Of a DNA stretch of 64,000 bases, positions 12,409 through 25,103 are shown piece by piece. The DNA lies in NCBI GenBank assembly GCA_028554755.1, contig JAPTOF010000001.1, positions 38,459,501-38,523,500 on the forward strand. Direction: 5' to 3'. The notes below the pieces were generated by a model that had not been told where the DNA came from, did not search any database, and worked only from the letters and a program-made list of their open reading frames with translations. A program made the position numbers and the translations under genes. The first letter of the stretch is position 1. Each line of letters opens with the position of its first letter. Source of the stretch: Cordia subcordata (Eukaryota > Streptophyta > Magnoliopsida > Boraginales > Cordiaceae).

Positions 12409-12779
12409 GCTATGCTCCCTTCTAAATTGTTACAGTATTAAGCGCTGACACATGGAGTATTTGATGTCACCTTTTTTTTTTTCGAAGTCGAAAAAAAATA
12501 AAGAGTTCTGTTATAGATGTTATATACTTTAATTACTTTTTTTTCCCCCCAAAATTCTACCTGCCATCTTTTTGAATTAAATATTTGACCAAAAAATCTT
12601 TTTGAATTAAATAAAGTGTTTGCTTGCACATTACACACTCTATATATGTATGACTTTTAAATACTCCACGTATACTTTAGAAAACCAAATATATGTCTCT
12701 CTAACAGTGGAATAACTTATTTACTATGCAAAAAAATATTATCTGAAATTTATAATCAACTTGTACGTTGTACGAGTGT

Positions 12780-14640
12780 TATGGTAGCATACAACTATTT
12801 GTTGTCACCAAATTGTACCAAGTCAACAAACTCAAAATATTTTAAACTCATGATAACAGTAATAGCACCCAAATCATTTAAATCGAATAAATATCTGTTG
12901 CCCAGACAATGAATCCAAGAGAGGGTGAATTGGATTAATGGCATAATTAAGTACTTAAAACTCTTCACAAAAACTTCAAGCAGTTTTACATACAATATAT
13001 GAATAAAATACTTGAAATATAAAGAGACTAAGGGTTAGGAGATCAAATGCAGCGATTTAGAGCAGTTCGAACTCCTGAGGGTCTAGTCCACTACCTCAGG
13101 TCTTCCCTTAGAGTTTCGGTAACTTCACTAGTGAATCGGCTTCTTGCTTAGTATGTTGTAGAAGTGTAGAACAACGTTAATAATCCTTGCTTCACCACAA
13201 GGACCACAAATGTTCTCCCAACACTTGAAGATTTCAACCCTTCACTCTTGATAATAAGTTTCTCACAAACTATGCTACCCAAGAGCAAAGCACTCATCCA
13301 ATGAAATAGTAAGAATTTTGATTTATAAAACTTCTAGAGTGCAAGAATACAAGAGGTATTTAAACCTTCCTATATCGCTCTTAGTAGATAGGCAATTTAT
13401 AAGCTCAAGAGATTTGATCTATTAATACTAATGATATGCAATCAATGAAGATGATAATAAATGGAGTAAGATGCAAGAGAGAGAGAGTATTAAATGCTAA
13501 TAGCTTGTAAAATGCTTTTGATCACGTTATGTTTGAAGTTAGGGGGATGAGGGGTGTATTTATAATGCCAAAAAGTAAAATCTCCAATGGTAAAAAATAA
13601 GTACTGTAGAAAAGCGCCTAATGGCTGACCGGTACCTTCTACTGGAAGAGCATATTGCTCTTTGTAAGTATTGGCTAACAAGTAAGGTCAGCTGGTACCC
13701 TCAGTTGCTACAGGAAAATTGCACGAAGCAAATATCAGCTGGTCTTACCGTTTGGGTGCCCTTCAGTCGGTACTCAAAAAAGGTACAGAAAAGCTAGAAA
13801 AAAATTGATGTACTTTTTGAAAAGGTCCTACTTTTCAACTAAAGAGCAAAAAGACACATTTTCTATAGATTTTTGGAGACTTATGACAACACCAAATACT
13901 CAAATTTCAACTCATATTAAATACAATGCATCTACATCACTCTAAGGTAAAAACCTTTCTAGACAACAAGATTTCTATAGATTTCACATGTACCATTTTT
14001 CAACACATGCAAGTTGAGTAGAACACTCATAGCCATAAATGCAACTTAACGACTCATTTTTTTCTTTAAAATTACTGTAGAGATTTGGTTAAAAAGATTA
14101 AGTTTTCATGCACATGCAATCTTCAAGTCTTGTCCAAGCCTTGCAACAAAAGTCTCTATCATTGAACGCAAATAACCATTGGGTAAAGCTATAATCTTAG
14201 TTTAAAATCACTTTTACCGCAAAAACAAGGTAGATATACACCATATACTTGTACTAATACACATATACACTTATGTACTAATTATAGGAAGTCATGTGAG
14301 TATGTTTAAGCTTATTTACACCATACTAAGTCAATTTACTACAGGAAACATGAGAAAATGCATACGCCATAGTTATGTAGTTAACTCAAAAACTTATGAA
14401 AAAAATCTGCAGAGAACAAATGTAATTTTACATATGAAGTCATTTTTAAAAACAAACACATTAAGGAGAAAAGATGATCTATAGTGAATGCAATGCAAGA
14501 TATGCATATACAATGAATGAATATACTTGAGCTCATAATTTAGGTTATCCTCCGAAAGCAATTTAATAAAATAACCTATAAGATCTTCAAGGATTCCTTC
14601 CATGCTTTCCAAGCTAAAATGTTTTCATTTGGCTCTATTT
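12780..14640. other. Repetitive-looking intergenic DNA
   Basis: No frame is convincing. The stretch 13020-13260 (CGAACTCCTGAGGGTCTAG, GAATCGGCTTCTTGC) is less AT-rich and has the look of dispersed LTR-type repeat DNA. Phrases around GGTACC with nearby CAGCTGGT recur at about 13629, 13690 and 13735. I cannot assign a family. Confidence 0.3.
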
Positions 14641-15069
14641 TTTGTAGTTGATCATCATCTCTTATTATATGTAATGTGTGTTCGTAGTATGTGTATAATA
14701 TGAGTAGTATATGTGTTTGACTATGTGAGTGACTGAGTGTTAACCAAATGCGTGCATTAAAAGAAGAAATTAATAGAAAAATAATTTTAACTTACTAATA
14801 TGGGTATTTTTGCCTTTTTAGTTTGCCTAACACATTCCAACAACTTGGGAATGCAATATTCTCATCCTTTTACACGGGAATGAAAATTGGAGAATTCATA
14901 GAAATATTGGATACTAGGAATGTGATATTCCCATGAATGTTTTTTTATTTTATTTCATGAACCAAATATGAAAACCCGACATCCCTGATCTTGCATTCTT
15001 AAAAATCCTATAAGATTTGTGAACCATGTGCCCCTTTATACAAACACAAGCCCCACTTTCCCACCCCTA

Positions 15070-16100
15070 GTCCCTACCCTATATTTTCTCTCTCTAGAGA
15101 GAAGAATCCTTCTCTCCTCTAGGATTTCTCCTTGGTTATTTCCATCTTCAGGCTGAGCCCGCAACACCTTATTTTGAGCTCGGCCTTGCCGTTACTCTTT
15201 CTTTCTCCCCCTCCCTCTCTCTTTCTTTCCTACCTATTCTTTTTGTTTGGTCCTTTTTCTCTATCTCGAATCTTTTGTTTTGGTGTGTTTGGTTTGTTCT
15301 TGGTCTTGCTTAAAACTATTGTCATTAGATCTCAAAGGTTAATGACCCATTCTGCTAGATCTAAGCACATTTTTTATGAAAGGCTTTAGTAGTGCCAATG
15401 TTGTGACAAACCTGGATAATGTGTACCAACTTGCCAAGATCTTTGCTATTCATTCTTCGATCTACATCACCATATGTTGCCGGAAGAACCTCGTATTTGT
15501 TGCTCCTGATCCTTTTTATGTTCTTAGCCATAAAGGTGAGAAAGTGGTCTTTGACATCACTTGTGCAAGCTAAGGGTCTAGAGAGTCTGTCTTTTTTCAG
15601 TAGATTTTAGACCATCTAGATTTCTTTTCTTTATTGTCCAACCTCTGTTATGGTTGGTGAGTCTCGTTATACTCGGCTTTGAGGAGTTGTTTGATGGCGG
15701 CTCTTTGGTTTCTGCTTTCACAGAGGCAATTTGGAATTTTCTGAAGCTTGGTATTGTGTTTTCATTTTTGGTAACTATGGTGAAGGATCTTAGAGATAGT
15801 GAGGTTACGATCCTCTTTTTCCTCAAGGAAAATCATTTCTCTTTCCTTTTTGGAACGTCAGAGGTCGTTGGGGGAGCCAACCATGTTTGGTTGTTAGCTT
15901 AGGGTTTGTTGTGAGCTTGAACCGTGTGTTGTTTGGCCTGGGTAATTGTCTTAGGTTTGGGCTTCAGGCATTGTTTGTCATTGTGTGTCTTGTTTTCCTA
16001 ATGGGCTTTGGTCGATTAAGCCCATGTGTCATTCTTTGTTTCAATGGGAGTCTATTCCAAACCCATTGATTGTGGGCCTCTAAGTAAATTTCTTGTTTAT
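15070..16100 (+). mobile_element. Probable decayed LINE-type retrotransposon remnant
   Basis: The block is less AT-rich than its surroundings and starts with pyrimidine-rich DNA (CTCTCTCTAGAGAGAAG and CTTTCTCCCCCTCCCTC). At 15851-15874 a frame reads WNVRGRWG. This resembles the conserved start of the plant LINE ORF2 endonuclease (WNVRGLG). The block ends near TATATTAATGAAAGGGAG, reminiscent of a LINE 3' end. The frames are broken and no reverse transcriptase remains, so it would be an internally deleted, inactive copy. The assignment rests on one short motif and overall composition. Confidence 0.4.
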
Positions 16101-16121
16101 ATTAATGAAAGGGAGAAAGAC

Positions 16122-16681
16122 ATATAGATCTCTCAATTATGTGCTTTATCCCAAACAGATCTTCTAACTTTCTAAAATTTATTGGGAGGTCCTTCCAGTG
16201 CATTAACTTTATTAGAAGACCAAAAACACACTCACATTAATGGTTATATTTTGCAATTGGCATATAGCATTTATATATGAGACTTTGTTGGACACCTTTT
16301 TGCCTATTTTCATATTTTTTTTGCCAACATGTTCACACTAAGTTTTTTCATTGCTTAAAAATTTTAAAAATTAAAAATTAAATTCAAAAAATTAATTTCT
16401 TTAGTTTTAAATTTTTAACTTTTAAATTTTGAATTTTTAAAGTTTTAAGTAATGAAAAAAACCTGTGTGAACCTATTGGCAAAATGATAGGGAAATAGAC
16501 AAAAAGGTATCCAACAAAGTGTTAGTTATAAAAGTTATATGTCAATTACAAAATATGACTAACAATGTGAGGGTATTTTTGGTATTTTAATAAAATTAAT
16601 GCATTGGACAGACATCTCAAATGATTATAAAAAGTTAGAAGACCTGTTTAAAATAAACCATATACTTGAAGGACCTATATA
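16122..16681. mobile_element. Foldback MITE, nearly a full palindrome
   Basis: The left half begins ATATAGATCTCTCAATTATG and contains CAGATCTTCTAACTTTC, AACACACTCACATT, ACTTTGTTGGACACC and TGTTCACAC. The reverse complement of the right half gives ATATAGGTCCTTCAAGTATA, CAGGTCTTCTAACTTTT, AATACCCTCACATT, ACTTTGTTGGATACC and GGTTCACAC in the same order. Arms of about 240 bp are separated by a short A/T-rich centre near 16380-16420. The termini resemble Mutator-type non-autonomous elements, but target duplications are not clear. It abuts the LINE-like block. Confidence 0.75.
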
Positions 16682-16880
16682 TTTTTTTTCTCATTAACGA
16701 AATTCTGTTTTGGACCAAAAAAGGAAAAAAAAGAACCGCCGCTTTAGTAAAACCCAAATTTTGATACTTATTAATTGCCAAAGCACATTGCTAATGGTAG
16801 TAAAAAAAAATGACGCTGTCTTGGAGTCACAAAAACTACGTCGTTTTGTAGCAAACGACGTTGTTTGGGATTTCGTTAAA

Positions 16881-16917
16881 AAATGATGTCGTTTTGCATC
16901 GAAACGACGTCATTTTC
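16881..16917. repeat. ACGACGT-containing inverted repeat
   Basis: ATGATGTCGTTTTGC faces GAAACGACGTCATTTT. A similar pair, CTACGTCGTTTTG and CAAACGACGTTG, lies just upstream at about 16836-16864. AAACGACGT-type motifs are dispersed in many plant genomes and can look like bZIP (ACGT core) sites. No function is claimed. Confidence 0.5.
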
Positions 16918-16978
16918 GCCCTTTTTTAACCTGCTAATAATGGATATGCCCTTTTTTTCCTCTCTTTTTTTGCAGAAT

Positions 16979-17212
16979 ATGGGCTTATTTGGATTGACTT
17001 TTTTCAAAATCGCCTTTTTTAACAGTTTTTGAAAAACAGCTTTTTTTGAGAAGTTGAAAATTCTGGCTTCTAAAAAAAACTGTATTTGAGTTTTTTTTAA
17101 AATTTCAGCTTTTTTGGAAGTCAAACTAAATAGTTATTGCAAATTTAATTTAATTTTTTAAGAAAAAAAATATTTTTTCTTAAAAAAAAAAAACCAATCC
17201 AAACATGCCCAT
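16979..17212. mobile_element. AT-rich MITE, copy B
   Basis: Opens GGGCTTATTTGGATTGAC and closes AACCAATCCAAACATGCCC, so the inverted ends are well preserved. The internal phrases CTGTATTTGAG and AGTCAAACTAAATAGTTATT match other copies. It lies about 600 bp upstream of the cytochrome b5 reductase pseudogene. Confidence 0.7.
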
Positions 17213-17834
17213 ATGATACATGATGCGCACCTACTGAGCTCCACCTTGTTCTCTCTCCTCATTCCAGCTCCTGCTTGAACGATGAACGTCTCAGCGATAA
17301 CGTTGCATGTCTCGCTTGACGCCAACTCTAACTTCGTGTCTCTCCAAACACCAGGTGACGTCTCAGGTGTGTCATCTCAATAGCTGCTTTATATAATATA
17401 CATGTATTGCATCAATTGATAATTAGAAGGGGAAGCCAATAACAGAAAAAAAAGATGATGATAAGGTTTGAATTTTCAATTGTAATTGGGCCTTGGTTTT
17501 TGATTGCTATTAAGGGCATTTATTTAGGGCTTGTAAGGCTTTTGATGATAAGATTTATTTCAATTGATGATTGATGATGGGTATTAAAATTTTGATAATT
17601 TTAAATTTTTTTGGTAATTTAAATTGTTACTGTTTTTGGTCTTGCACTCTGGTAGTTCCTTAACGCAAGAATCTTTAGATCGTTGCCAAGCTTCCGTCGT
17701 TTGATCTGTAATCTATGTATTAAAAGACCCATTTGCTATTTTTCATTAATACTATTAAATACTAATTAATTTTGTATGCTTTTGTTTGATTCCATTTTAA
17801 AAAGATCAGATTTTTTTTGGTTGCAGGGTAAAAA

Positions 17835-19072
17835 ATGGAGTTGTTGCAAACGCCTAAAACTTAGATCATTGTGGGATGCACTGTTGCTGTAATTGCTATT
17901 GCTGTTGCTGCTTACTTCTTGTCACATTCTAAGAAGTCCAAAGGTTTCATCATCAACTCTGCTAGAAATACTTTTTTTTATATACGCGCATATTACACAA
18001 CCGTTTCATATGTTATCTTGCATCTATGGTTCAAGTTATTAAATTACTTTGTTTACTGTTCTCTTCATGAGTGCTTTTGAAATGTAGTCTTGGTTTAATT
18101 GTAAGGTTTTTGATCATCAATTCTAGGTTATGGATTCGAAGTGTGAAAAATACAATCTTTTGAAAATGCAAAGCTTGCATAAAGATCCCAAAATGTATCA
18201 TTCCCTTTCCTAAATGAACTCACGAGTGCTTTTGAAATTGATATTTTAATGATTTATGTCGTATTTATGAATATGGGCAAGGACCAATCTTGGTATTAAA
18301 GATTTGGTCTTTAACTTATCTAGGATTTGCATATCCTCATAGAAGAGTCTATAGTTTGACTGTAAATTTAGCAATAGAAGTAAAGACAGAATTTTTCAAA
18401 TGCTAATTGATGAGGAGGTTCTTAAGTGGTTTCTTTTAGCTTCTTTCTTTCACAACAAGAATCGATTTTTTCGAGTTTTGATTGGTTAGTAAAGTTTCGT
18501 GGTTGCTGGTTTATGGTTGATAGTGTGCTTGGATCCTGAGAAATGGAAAAAGCTCAAGCTTGTGAAACGTGTACAGCTTAGCCATAATGTGGCGAAGTTC
18601 ACATTTGCACTTCCTACACCTACTTCTGTGCTAGGCCTTCCTATTGGACAGCCCTTCAGTTGCAGGTTAAGTTGATACATTTTCTCGTTGACGCTGAGTG
18701 GCTGTTTCAATATTTTTGATTTTCTGAAGACAAGAAATTTGGTAATTTCGCATTTCACATCATTTCTAACAAAGTTGTTTATGTCAAGCAAGGGTAAAGA
18801 TAGTGAAGGCAAAGAGGTTATTAAACCATATACTCCAACTACTTTGGATTCTGATGTTGGATACTTTAAGTTGGTTATAAAGATGTGTTTTCTGTTTGTT
18901 TTTTTGGGCACATTTGGATTTTGTAGTGATCTTCAAGTAACTTTATCTAAATATAGTGGCTGTGGTTGTTGTGCTGTGCTTAATCATCAGATATATCCTC
19001 AAGGATGGATGTCTCACCATTTTCGAGAAATGCATGTAGGTAACTACTTGGCTGTAAAGGATCCTAATGTAG
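17835..19072 (+). pseudogene. NADH-cytochrome b5 reductase pseudogene, truncated
   Basis: Four exon-like blocks match the N-terminal half of plant NADH-cytochrome b5 reductase 1, an ER flavoenzyme that passes electrons from NADH to cytochrome b5. The blocks are 17835-17943 (start, then a hydrophobic anchor with VAVIAIAVAAYFLSHSKK), 18524-18665 (CLDPEKWKKLKLVKR to LGLPIGQPFSC), about 18793-18882 (GKDSEGKEVIKPYTPTTLDS, including the PYTP flavin-binding motif) and 18991-19072 (YPQGWMSHHFREMHVGNYLA). Defects: an in-frame TAG at codon 10 (17862-17864), a block 2/3 junction out of frame by one base, and a missing GT donor after block 3 (AAG followed by ATGTGT). The flavin/NADH-binding C-terminal half was not found before 22 kb. 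The retained intron structure means it arose by DNA duplication, not retroposition. Confidence 0.85.
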
Positions 19073-19646
19073 GTGCTCTTTTTAATGCACGATTGAATTT
19101 TTTATTTTTCTTGTTTGACTCTCTGCTGCCTGGGCAATGATGATAAACAATATTCGACTTATTCTGTGACCTTTCATTAGGCCACAGAAGGCACTTATTT
19201 CAGTATATGAGCTTACTTTCTACTGCGTGTTTGTCCATTCATGAGTTGTGCAATCAAGTGAATTTTAGAGTTTCAATTAATGTTGGCAAGATCATACAGA
19301 CCTTTGGGGTTCTAAATTCTAAGGCATATACTTGTATTGTTGCATAAAATTGCAAATCCACTGTTTTATATGACATTATTTTATAAACAATGTGTTGAAC
19401 CAAATATTTTATAAACGAGTTGTGCATTTATTGAAAAAGGCAAGGACAATGAACCAGAGGAATGATATTGATGAAATTACCTAATGGTGCTAAATAAGTA
19501 GTATCATTGTGCTGTTTATTTTGAATTTCATCCAGTTGGATTCATTCCATTTATGAATGCTATTGGTACATAGACAAACAAGTATCTAGATCATTTGCTT
19601 CTTAAAATCTCCAGAATGACCAACAAGATCTAATTTTGCCTTGTAG

Positions 19647-21475
19647 CAACTGGAGAAGATGGTTTTGGATGTAGTTGATATGTTATCATTCTTGCCTAAG
19701 CACTCCCAGGACTGTTCCCAGGTATGAACTTAAAGCTCAGGTTGTCAGTTTGGTCAACAGCATCATTTATTGTTTTAACTCTACTTCCTAACAAAGGTTC
19801 CCTCAGCCTTCATCACTTTGTGATTCTTTTTTGTAAATATGATTGAGATCATGTATAAGATTTTTCTTTGTGGTGCAAATGTATGAGATGACACCATTGT
19901 TTAACTATACAAAACCAAGACTCTTAAAAGTCAAGATTAGATTATCCATGAAGTTAATATGAAGGAGCAGTCTTTTCCCTCAATGGAGAAAGGTTTAAGT
20001 TTCTCAACTAGACATGGTGATCATTGGATAATTAATAGTAGTGTAAGTCTTTCCTCCTCTTAAGTAGGAACTTTGTAACTTAGGCATGTGCAAGTATGCA
20101 TATCTAGGTCTGGAGGGCTCTGATATTGTGCTTTTTTATGCTATAATCAAGTTGTAATTCTTTCTCTTCTTTTATTACTTCTTTTCTTGGCTTAATTTTT
20201 TGTTCTGCAAGTTAATAAGTAATGTCTATATTGTGGCAAAAGTAGCATACACGTACATTTCTAGCTGATGGAATGTCTTCACGAGAAACTTTACTTTAAC
20301 TTGGAAAAATGATTGTATGATTACCTATGTAATAAAAAATTGGTGAGATTTTGGATTGAAGACCAATAAGTTTATCCACGAGTAACTTGAACCTTTTCTC
20401 TTCAACAGAGGCATGCATGCTCCTATAATTACCTCTGAAGAGCATGGTTTACACATGCTATTCATTTTCTTAATTATCTTAGTTCAGGTCTATGGTTTTG
20501 AGTAATATTTATCCTAATATGTTGCCAAAAGGCGTAGCAAAGTTCTAGTTAGTTGGTAGACCTAATGATTTCAATCTCAGCATCCATCATAACATGTATC
20601 TGTATAGGCTTTAGTTGATTAAATACTGAGCTTTGGGTCTTCTGGTGAATATAATTATGGTTGGACTAGCTTCTGTAAAGAGTAGAGAAAAGATTCTGAA
20701 AACTCTTCTAGTAGATTCTTGCATTACATGTGTACCTTTTGTCTTGAACAAAAAAAGGAAAAATGAAAAATGACCAACTTATTCCTTTTGGCATTTCTTG
20801 CTTGGAATGGTAGGTGGTGGAACCTGTAATTCTCCTTTCAAACTGCACCAAACACTTTCCCCTACATCAAGTGTGTGTAACATGTAGAAATCTTTTGTTC
20901 GATGATCAGACAAACCCTCTGTTTAATCACCAGAATGGAGCTGATTCCAGGGAGAGTTCAGGCATCAATGAAGCTGAACCGAGGAATAGTGCCAGCCCTC
21001 TATTTAGTCACAGGAATGGAGTTGATTTCAGGGTGGATTTTAACAACAATGAAGTTGAACCCAGGAATGGTGCCAGCTCTTTGTTTAATCACAGGAATGG
21101 AGTTGATTTCTAGTTGAATTTGAGCACCAATGAAGCCAAATCCATGAATCATGCTAACACTCTGTTTAATCATTGTAATGGAGCTCATTCCAGGAAAGGT
21201 TCAATCACCAATGAAGCTGAATCTGAGAATGGTACAAGCCTTCTGCTAATCACCAGAAAGAAGCTGATTTCGGAAACAGTTCAAACACTAGTAAAGCTGA
21301 ATCAGGGAATGATACAAGACCAATGTATAATTACCACAATGGAGCTGATTTTAAGGAGAGGTCAAGCATGAATAAAGCTGAATCCAGGAATTGTACAAAA
21401 GGTCAAGGAGTTAATAGCCAATTTTTGGCTCTAGACCGACTTGAGTTTCGCAAGTTCTTTCTCATATTAAGCTAA
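19647..21475 (+). pseudogene. Broken gene of unknown function with 81-bp tandem repeats
   Basis: A clean exon at 19647-19721 (TTGTAG acceptor, CAG/GTATGA donor) reads QLEKMVLDVVDMLSFLPKHS, then five more residues. A second exon-like block starts at 20814 after a TAG acceptor with EPVILLSNCTKHFPL. It then enters about six copies of a 27-residue unit of the form NEAEPRN-ASPLF-HRNGVDF, from about 20900 to 21400. An in-frame TAG at 21111-21113 and a later frame change break the series. I do not recognise the family. The repeats are degenerate (LFNHQNGADSR, LFSHRNGVDFR, LFNHCNGAHSR), which suggests ancient expansion and later decay. It may be a remnant of a separate gene next to the reductase pseudogene, or an exon series joined to it. 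I cannot tell which. Confidence 0.45.
20900..21400 (+). repeat. Degenerate 81-bp tandem repeat array, about six units
   Basis: The phrase CAGGAATGG(A/T)G(C/T) and AATGAAG(C/T)TGAA recur every 81 bp. The 27-codon period is kept through units 1-3. The fourth unit loses the frame. Confidence 0.75.
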
Positions 21476-21924
21476 AACCTCAACCTAAAGTTGGCTTGGT
21501 GTGTTCTACCTTGTAACTTTTTGTTTCATCCAGTATCCTATTTACTTTGTTTTTCCTTTTACGCAAAAACTACTTGATGGTCCAGCTTATCTCCTCTTGG
21601 AGTTGGACAATGAGCAAAATTGTTATTCTTCAAAAGTTACTCTTTTTTATTTACAATATAAATTGGATGACCTGGTAGTATGTATGTCTTGCTTTTGCAA
21701 CCAATTACAATTCATCTGTTTGGTTTTGCTTTTTTAAAATGGTCGAATTGAACGGGAACACCCTTTCGAGCTCACAAATATTTGAGTTCTATAATTTTGT
21801 TGTATGGCTCTTTAATATAGTAACGAACAATGTTTGGTAACAATAAATTGTATTACCTAACAAATTTTTTTTTTTTGCTTCTACAGATTTATTGCTAACA
21901 ACAAGAGATTGCAAGAATAAGCCC

Positions 21925-22440
21925 AAAAAAAATCATGTTTTGCACATATTATCAGGGTATTGATATTATCAACAAAGCAATAACAATGTCTCCATCATAA
22001 GAGTGGAAGCTAGATCACATAGCTAGTAAAAAGCGATGACAAAAGTCCCAGATGGCGTAAAAGACAAGACCGAATTAATCAAGCACAGGAGCTTGCTCCC
22101 GGTCCAGCTCGAACCAGAACAGTTTATATATGGAGCAACTTACTAACTACTCATTATTAATAATTAATAGATTTCTTCAAACATAATTTGTTCTGGTTTG
22201 AGGTGGAGCAGGAGGAGACTTCTGTGCTGATTGATTCGGTCTTGCCTTTCCACCACCTCGGACTTTTTGGGAATTGCTTTTTGCTCGCTAGGAGATTTAG
22301 TTTCGACCTTTATCATGGAGTCATAGCTATTAGCTTTGTTGATAACGACAGTGGCCTAATTATATGTGCAAGAGATGAAGTTTTTGACTTAGTCGGAAGC
22401 TCTTTCCACCATGTTATTCCATCAAAGTAAAAAGAGTGCT
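21925..22440. repeat. Diverged inverted repeat with arms of about 200 bp
   Basis: The left arm (about 21935-22130) contains ATTATCAACAAAGCAATA, GCAAGACCGAATTAATCAAG-like DNA and GAACCAGAACAGTTTAT. The reverse complement of the right arm (about 22185-22400) contains GTTATCAACAAAGCTAATA, GCAAGACCGAATCAATCAG and AAACCAGAACAAATTAT in the same order. A spacer of about 50 bp separates the arms. An 80-codon frame on the + strand of the right arm has no recognisable domain. Confidence 0.65.
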
Positions 22441-22449
22441 AAGAAATTC

Positions 22450-24415
22450 AACGTGTTATATTTGAAGATTAGAAGAAAGATTTTTGTTTGATGTTATTGA
22501 TATGATTACAATCCATCCTTGTACTCTTTGTTCTTTTAATAAGATTCTAAAACTCATGATCTTTTAATTAAAAATTAAATGTACTGCACTGCATTTTTAT
22601 TCTAATGTAAATTTAACTTTATATTAGGTATGATTGTATTGCATGTATATCATACTTATGTTAGTTATGATTTATGAAGCATGAGTAATTATTTGTCCTA
22701 GCAAATGGAGTACAAAGATAAAAAATTCAAATAATTTATTTTCAAATATAAAACTAAACAGTATTTTATTTGGCAAAAGTTCGTTTTACTTAAAAATAAC
22801 CAAACACATTTTTCTTTTCAATTAAATGTTAAATTAAGTCTTAATAATCATATATATTATACACTTTACTACTATAAAATTGTATAAAATATAAAACATC
22901 GAGCACGAAAGGACACCACACCATGTGCGTTACCCTTCAACCAGTAATATTGAAAGAGGATGAACAGAAGAACGAGACAAATTGGATGCTTCTGGCTCAA
23001 AGCATCTATTCAACAGAATATCCAAAACCTGTATCCACACGCTTAAAGTGACGACTTAACACATATCTCGAATATTATCCTGGTTTTCTTGACAAGAAAA
23101 AAATCCTGGTTTTTATTTAATTTTTATTATTCTAAAATGTTTTATCTTTGTTTGATATTTTATAAGTTTATTTAAATTAGTTATAATATTTAAATATATA
23201 TTAATTTTTAATTTTATTGTTTTACAAACTTATTGAGATAAATTTTTATTTTAATATAATTGTCAAAGGCCCTGCAACAAAAAATTATTGTCTTATCTCT
23301 TAGGCATGTTTCCAAGTGCCAATTATAGACCTTTGGAATTGTTTAGAACTGTCATATTTATGTTTCCGGCTATATTTGTCAAATAATTATACATAAAATT
23401 CACTAATATATTTTAAATTTGGATCTGATCTGAAGGGTCAATATATTTTCTTCTATTTTTTATTTTATTTTTATTTTGTATCTCTGCCAAAATGTTTGTA
23501 AAATTCTTCGATAAAATGTATGTCCAGACTCGATTCTTTAATTTTTTTTAATGAGACTTGTGTCATGTCTAAAATAAACATATTATAAGACCTATTCACG
23601 TGAAGAAGGTAATTTTTTCTACACTCCACTTTCCAAAATTACCATGCAATGCATTATAGAAACCCGCAATCTGGCATTAAAATCTCAAATCCAAATTCGT
23701 TCTCAAAAACCAAAAAAAAAATCTCCCCCAATCTATCTGGCATAAAATGTCTAATCTAGCCGGAACAAAAAAACTTCCCTAATCTAATATTTACTGAAGA
23801 AACATTATCACTGATACATAAACTTTCCTTCCAGTTATGGAAATTGCAATAACCTCTATCGTGCTTTATTATGTTACCCTTATGACTATTATAACTACCC
23901 ACCATGCAATCGAAAAGAATTCCTTATACATTAGATGAAAGTATAATTAACTGTTAACAATAAATAAAAATATTTATTTGTCCTGTGCAATGTATGGGAC
24001 TTACTCTAGCGTGAACAATATTGAAATCATTTTTATAATTCGTTATTTTCTTATTTTCTTTTTGTGTACAAGCATTGAGCATTTTTCACTAATCAAGAAT
24101 TTAAAGATTTTTCATGAACAATCAACATTACGAGATGTCTCTTAGGGATTTCCTAATCATAAGAGTTAGAAACGAACATGGCTTGTAATCTGGATTCAAA
24201 TTTAGCCCCCTACCTCGGGTCAATACACTCGATTTAACTGGTATTTAGTATAAGAGATATGCTGTACACCTGAGATTTGTAGTTGGTGGGAAGTGTTCTT
24301 TAATATTTTAAAATTATTTGAACTTTCGGAGGTTGGGCTTCGGTAGCTAGATTCTCTTGTTGCAAAAAAAGAAAAAAAGAAACATTACACGATATTCCAT
24401 CCACTTTTTAGAATT
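22450..24415. other. Intergenic, no gene supported
   Basis: Very AT-rich DNA with no frame or RNA motif I can support. Confidence 0.4.
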
Positions 24416-24418
24416 TAT

Positions 24419-24630
24419 AGCTCACTTAGATTGACTTTTCTTAAAAGTATTTATTAATAACTTTTTAAAAAATAATTTTTTAATAAATTAAAAAATTTAA
24501 CTTCTAGAAAAAATGTATTTGAATTTTTTTAAAAGCTACAATTTTTTGAAATCAAAGTCAAATAATTATTACAAAAAATATATTTTTTAAAAATATTTTT
24601 TTCTTGAAAAAATCCAATCCCAACGAGCGC
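24419..24630. mobile_element. AT-rich MITE, copy C
   Basis: Opens GCTCACTTAGATTGACTTTT and closes AAATCCAATCCCAACGAGC. Internal phrases TGTATTTGAATTT and AAGTCAAATAATTATTAC match other copies. It lies about 470 bp upstream of the START gene's start codon. Confidence 0.65.
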
Positions 24631-25103
24631 TTCAGTTGAAGAAAAAGATGGTCGAAAAGAAAAACAATAATAAATTTCATTCTCACAATTGGAAAAAAAA
24701 GAGCTAGAATTTATCACAACATTATAATCGAATTTCTGTATTATACATTACGAATTTATTCAATATTCATAAACTCGGGTGTGTTTTGGGGGGCGCCAAG
24801 TGTAAGTTTTGAAAAGTTTGAGGAGTTATTTGCAATTACGTAAATCTCCTCGTACAAACATTGTGTCTCGCATAATACATCCCTCTCTTTCAGTCTCTCC
24901 CTCGCCTCCTCCCCCCTTGCCCCCCCTCCATGTAGCTCCCATGGCTTATTAAACAATTTCAATATAAAATTAAACATAAATTCAAACAAAAAAAAATACA
25001 AAAAAATCTGCACCATATATATATGTATATGCATATGTTTATGTGTATAATATAGATATGTATATGTGTGTATAGATAGATCGGCGAATAGAAATTGAGA
25101 AAA

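Noticed and set aside
15132..15902. A host protein gene from several adjoining frames
   Set aside because: Frames overlap in different phases with no splice logic, and the only recognisable motif (WNVRG) points to a LINE.
18486..18911. 141-codon frame on the - strand
   Set aside because: It is antisense to reductase pseudogene exons, whose + strand translation matches a known family.
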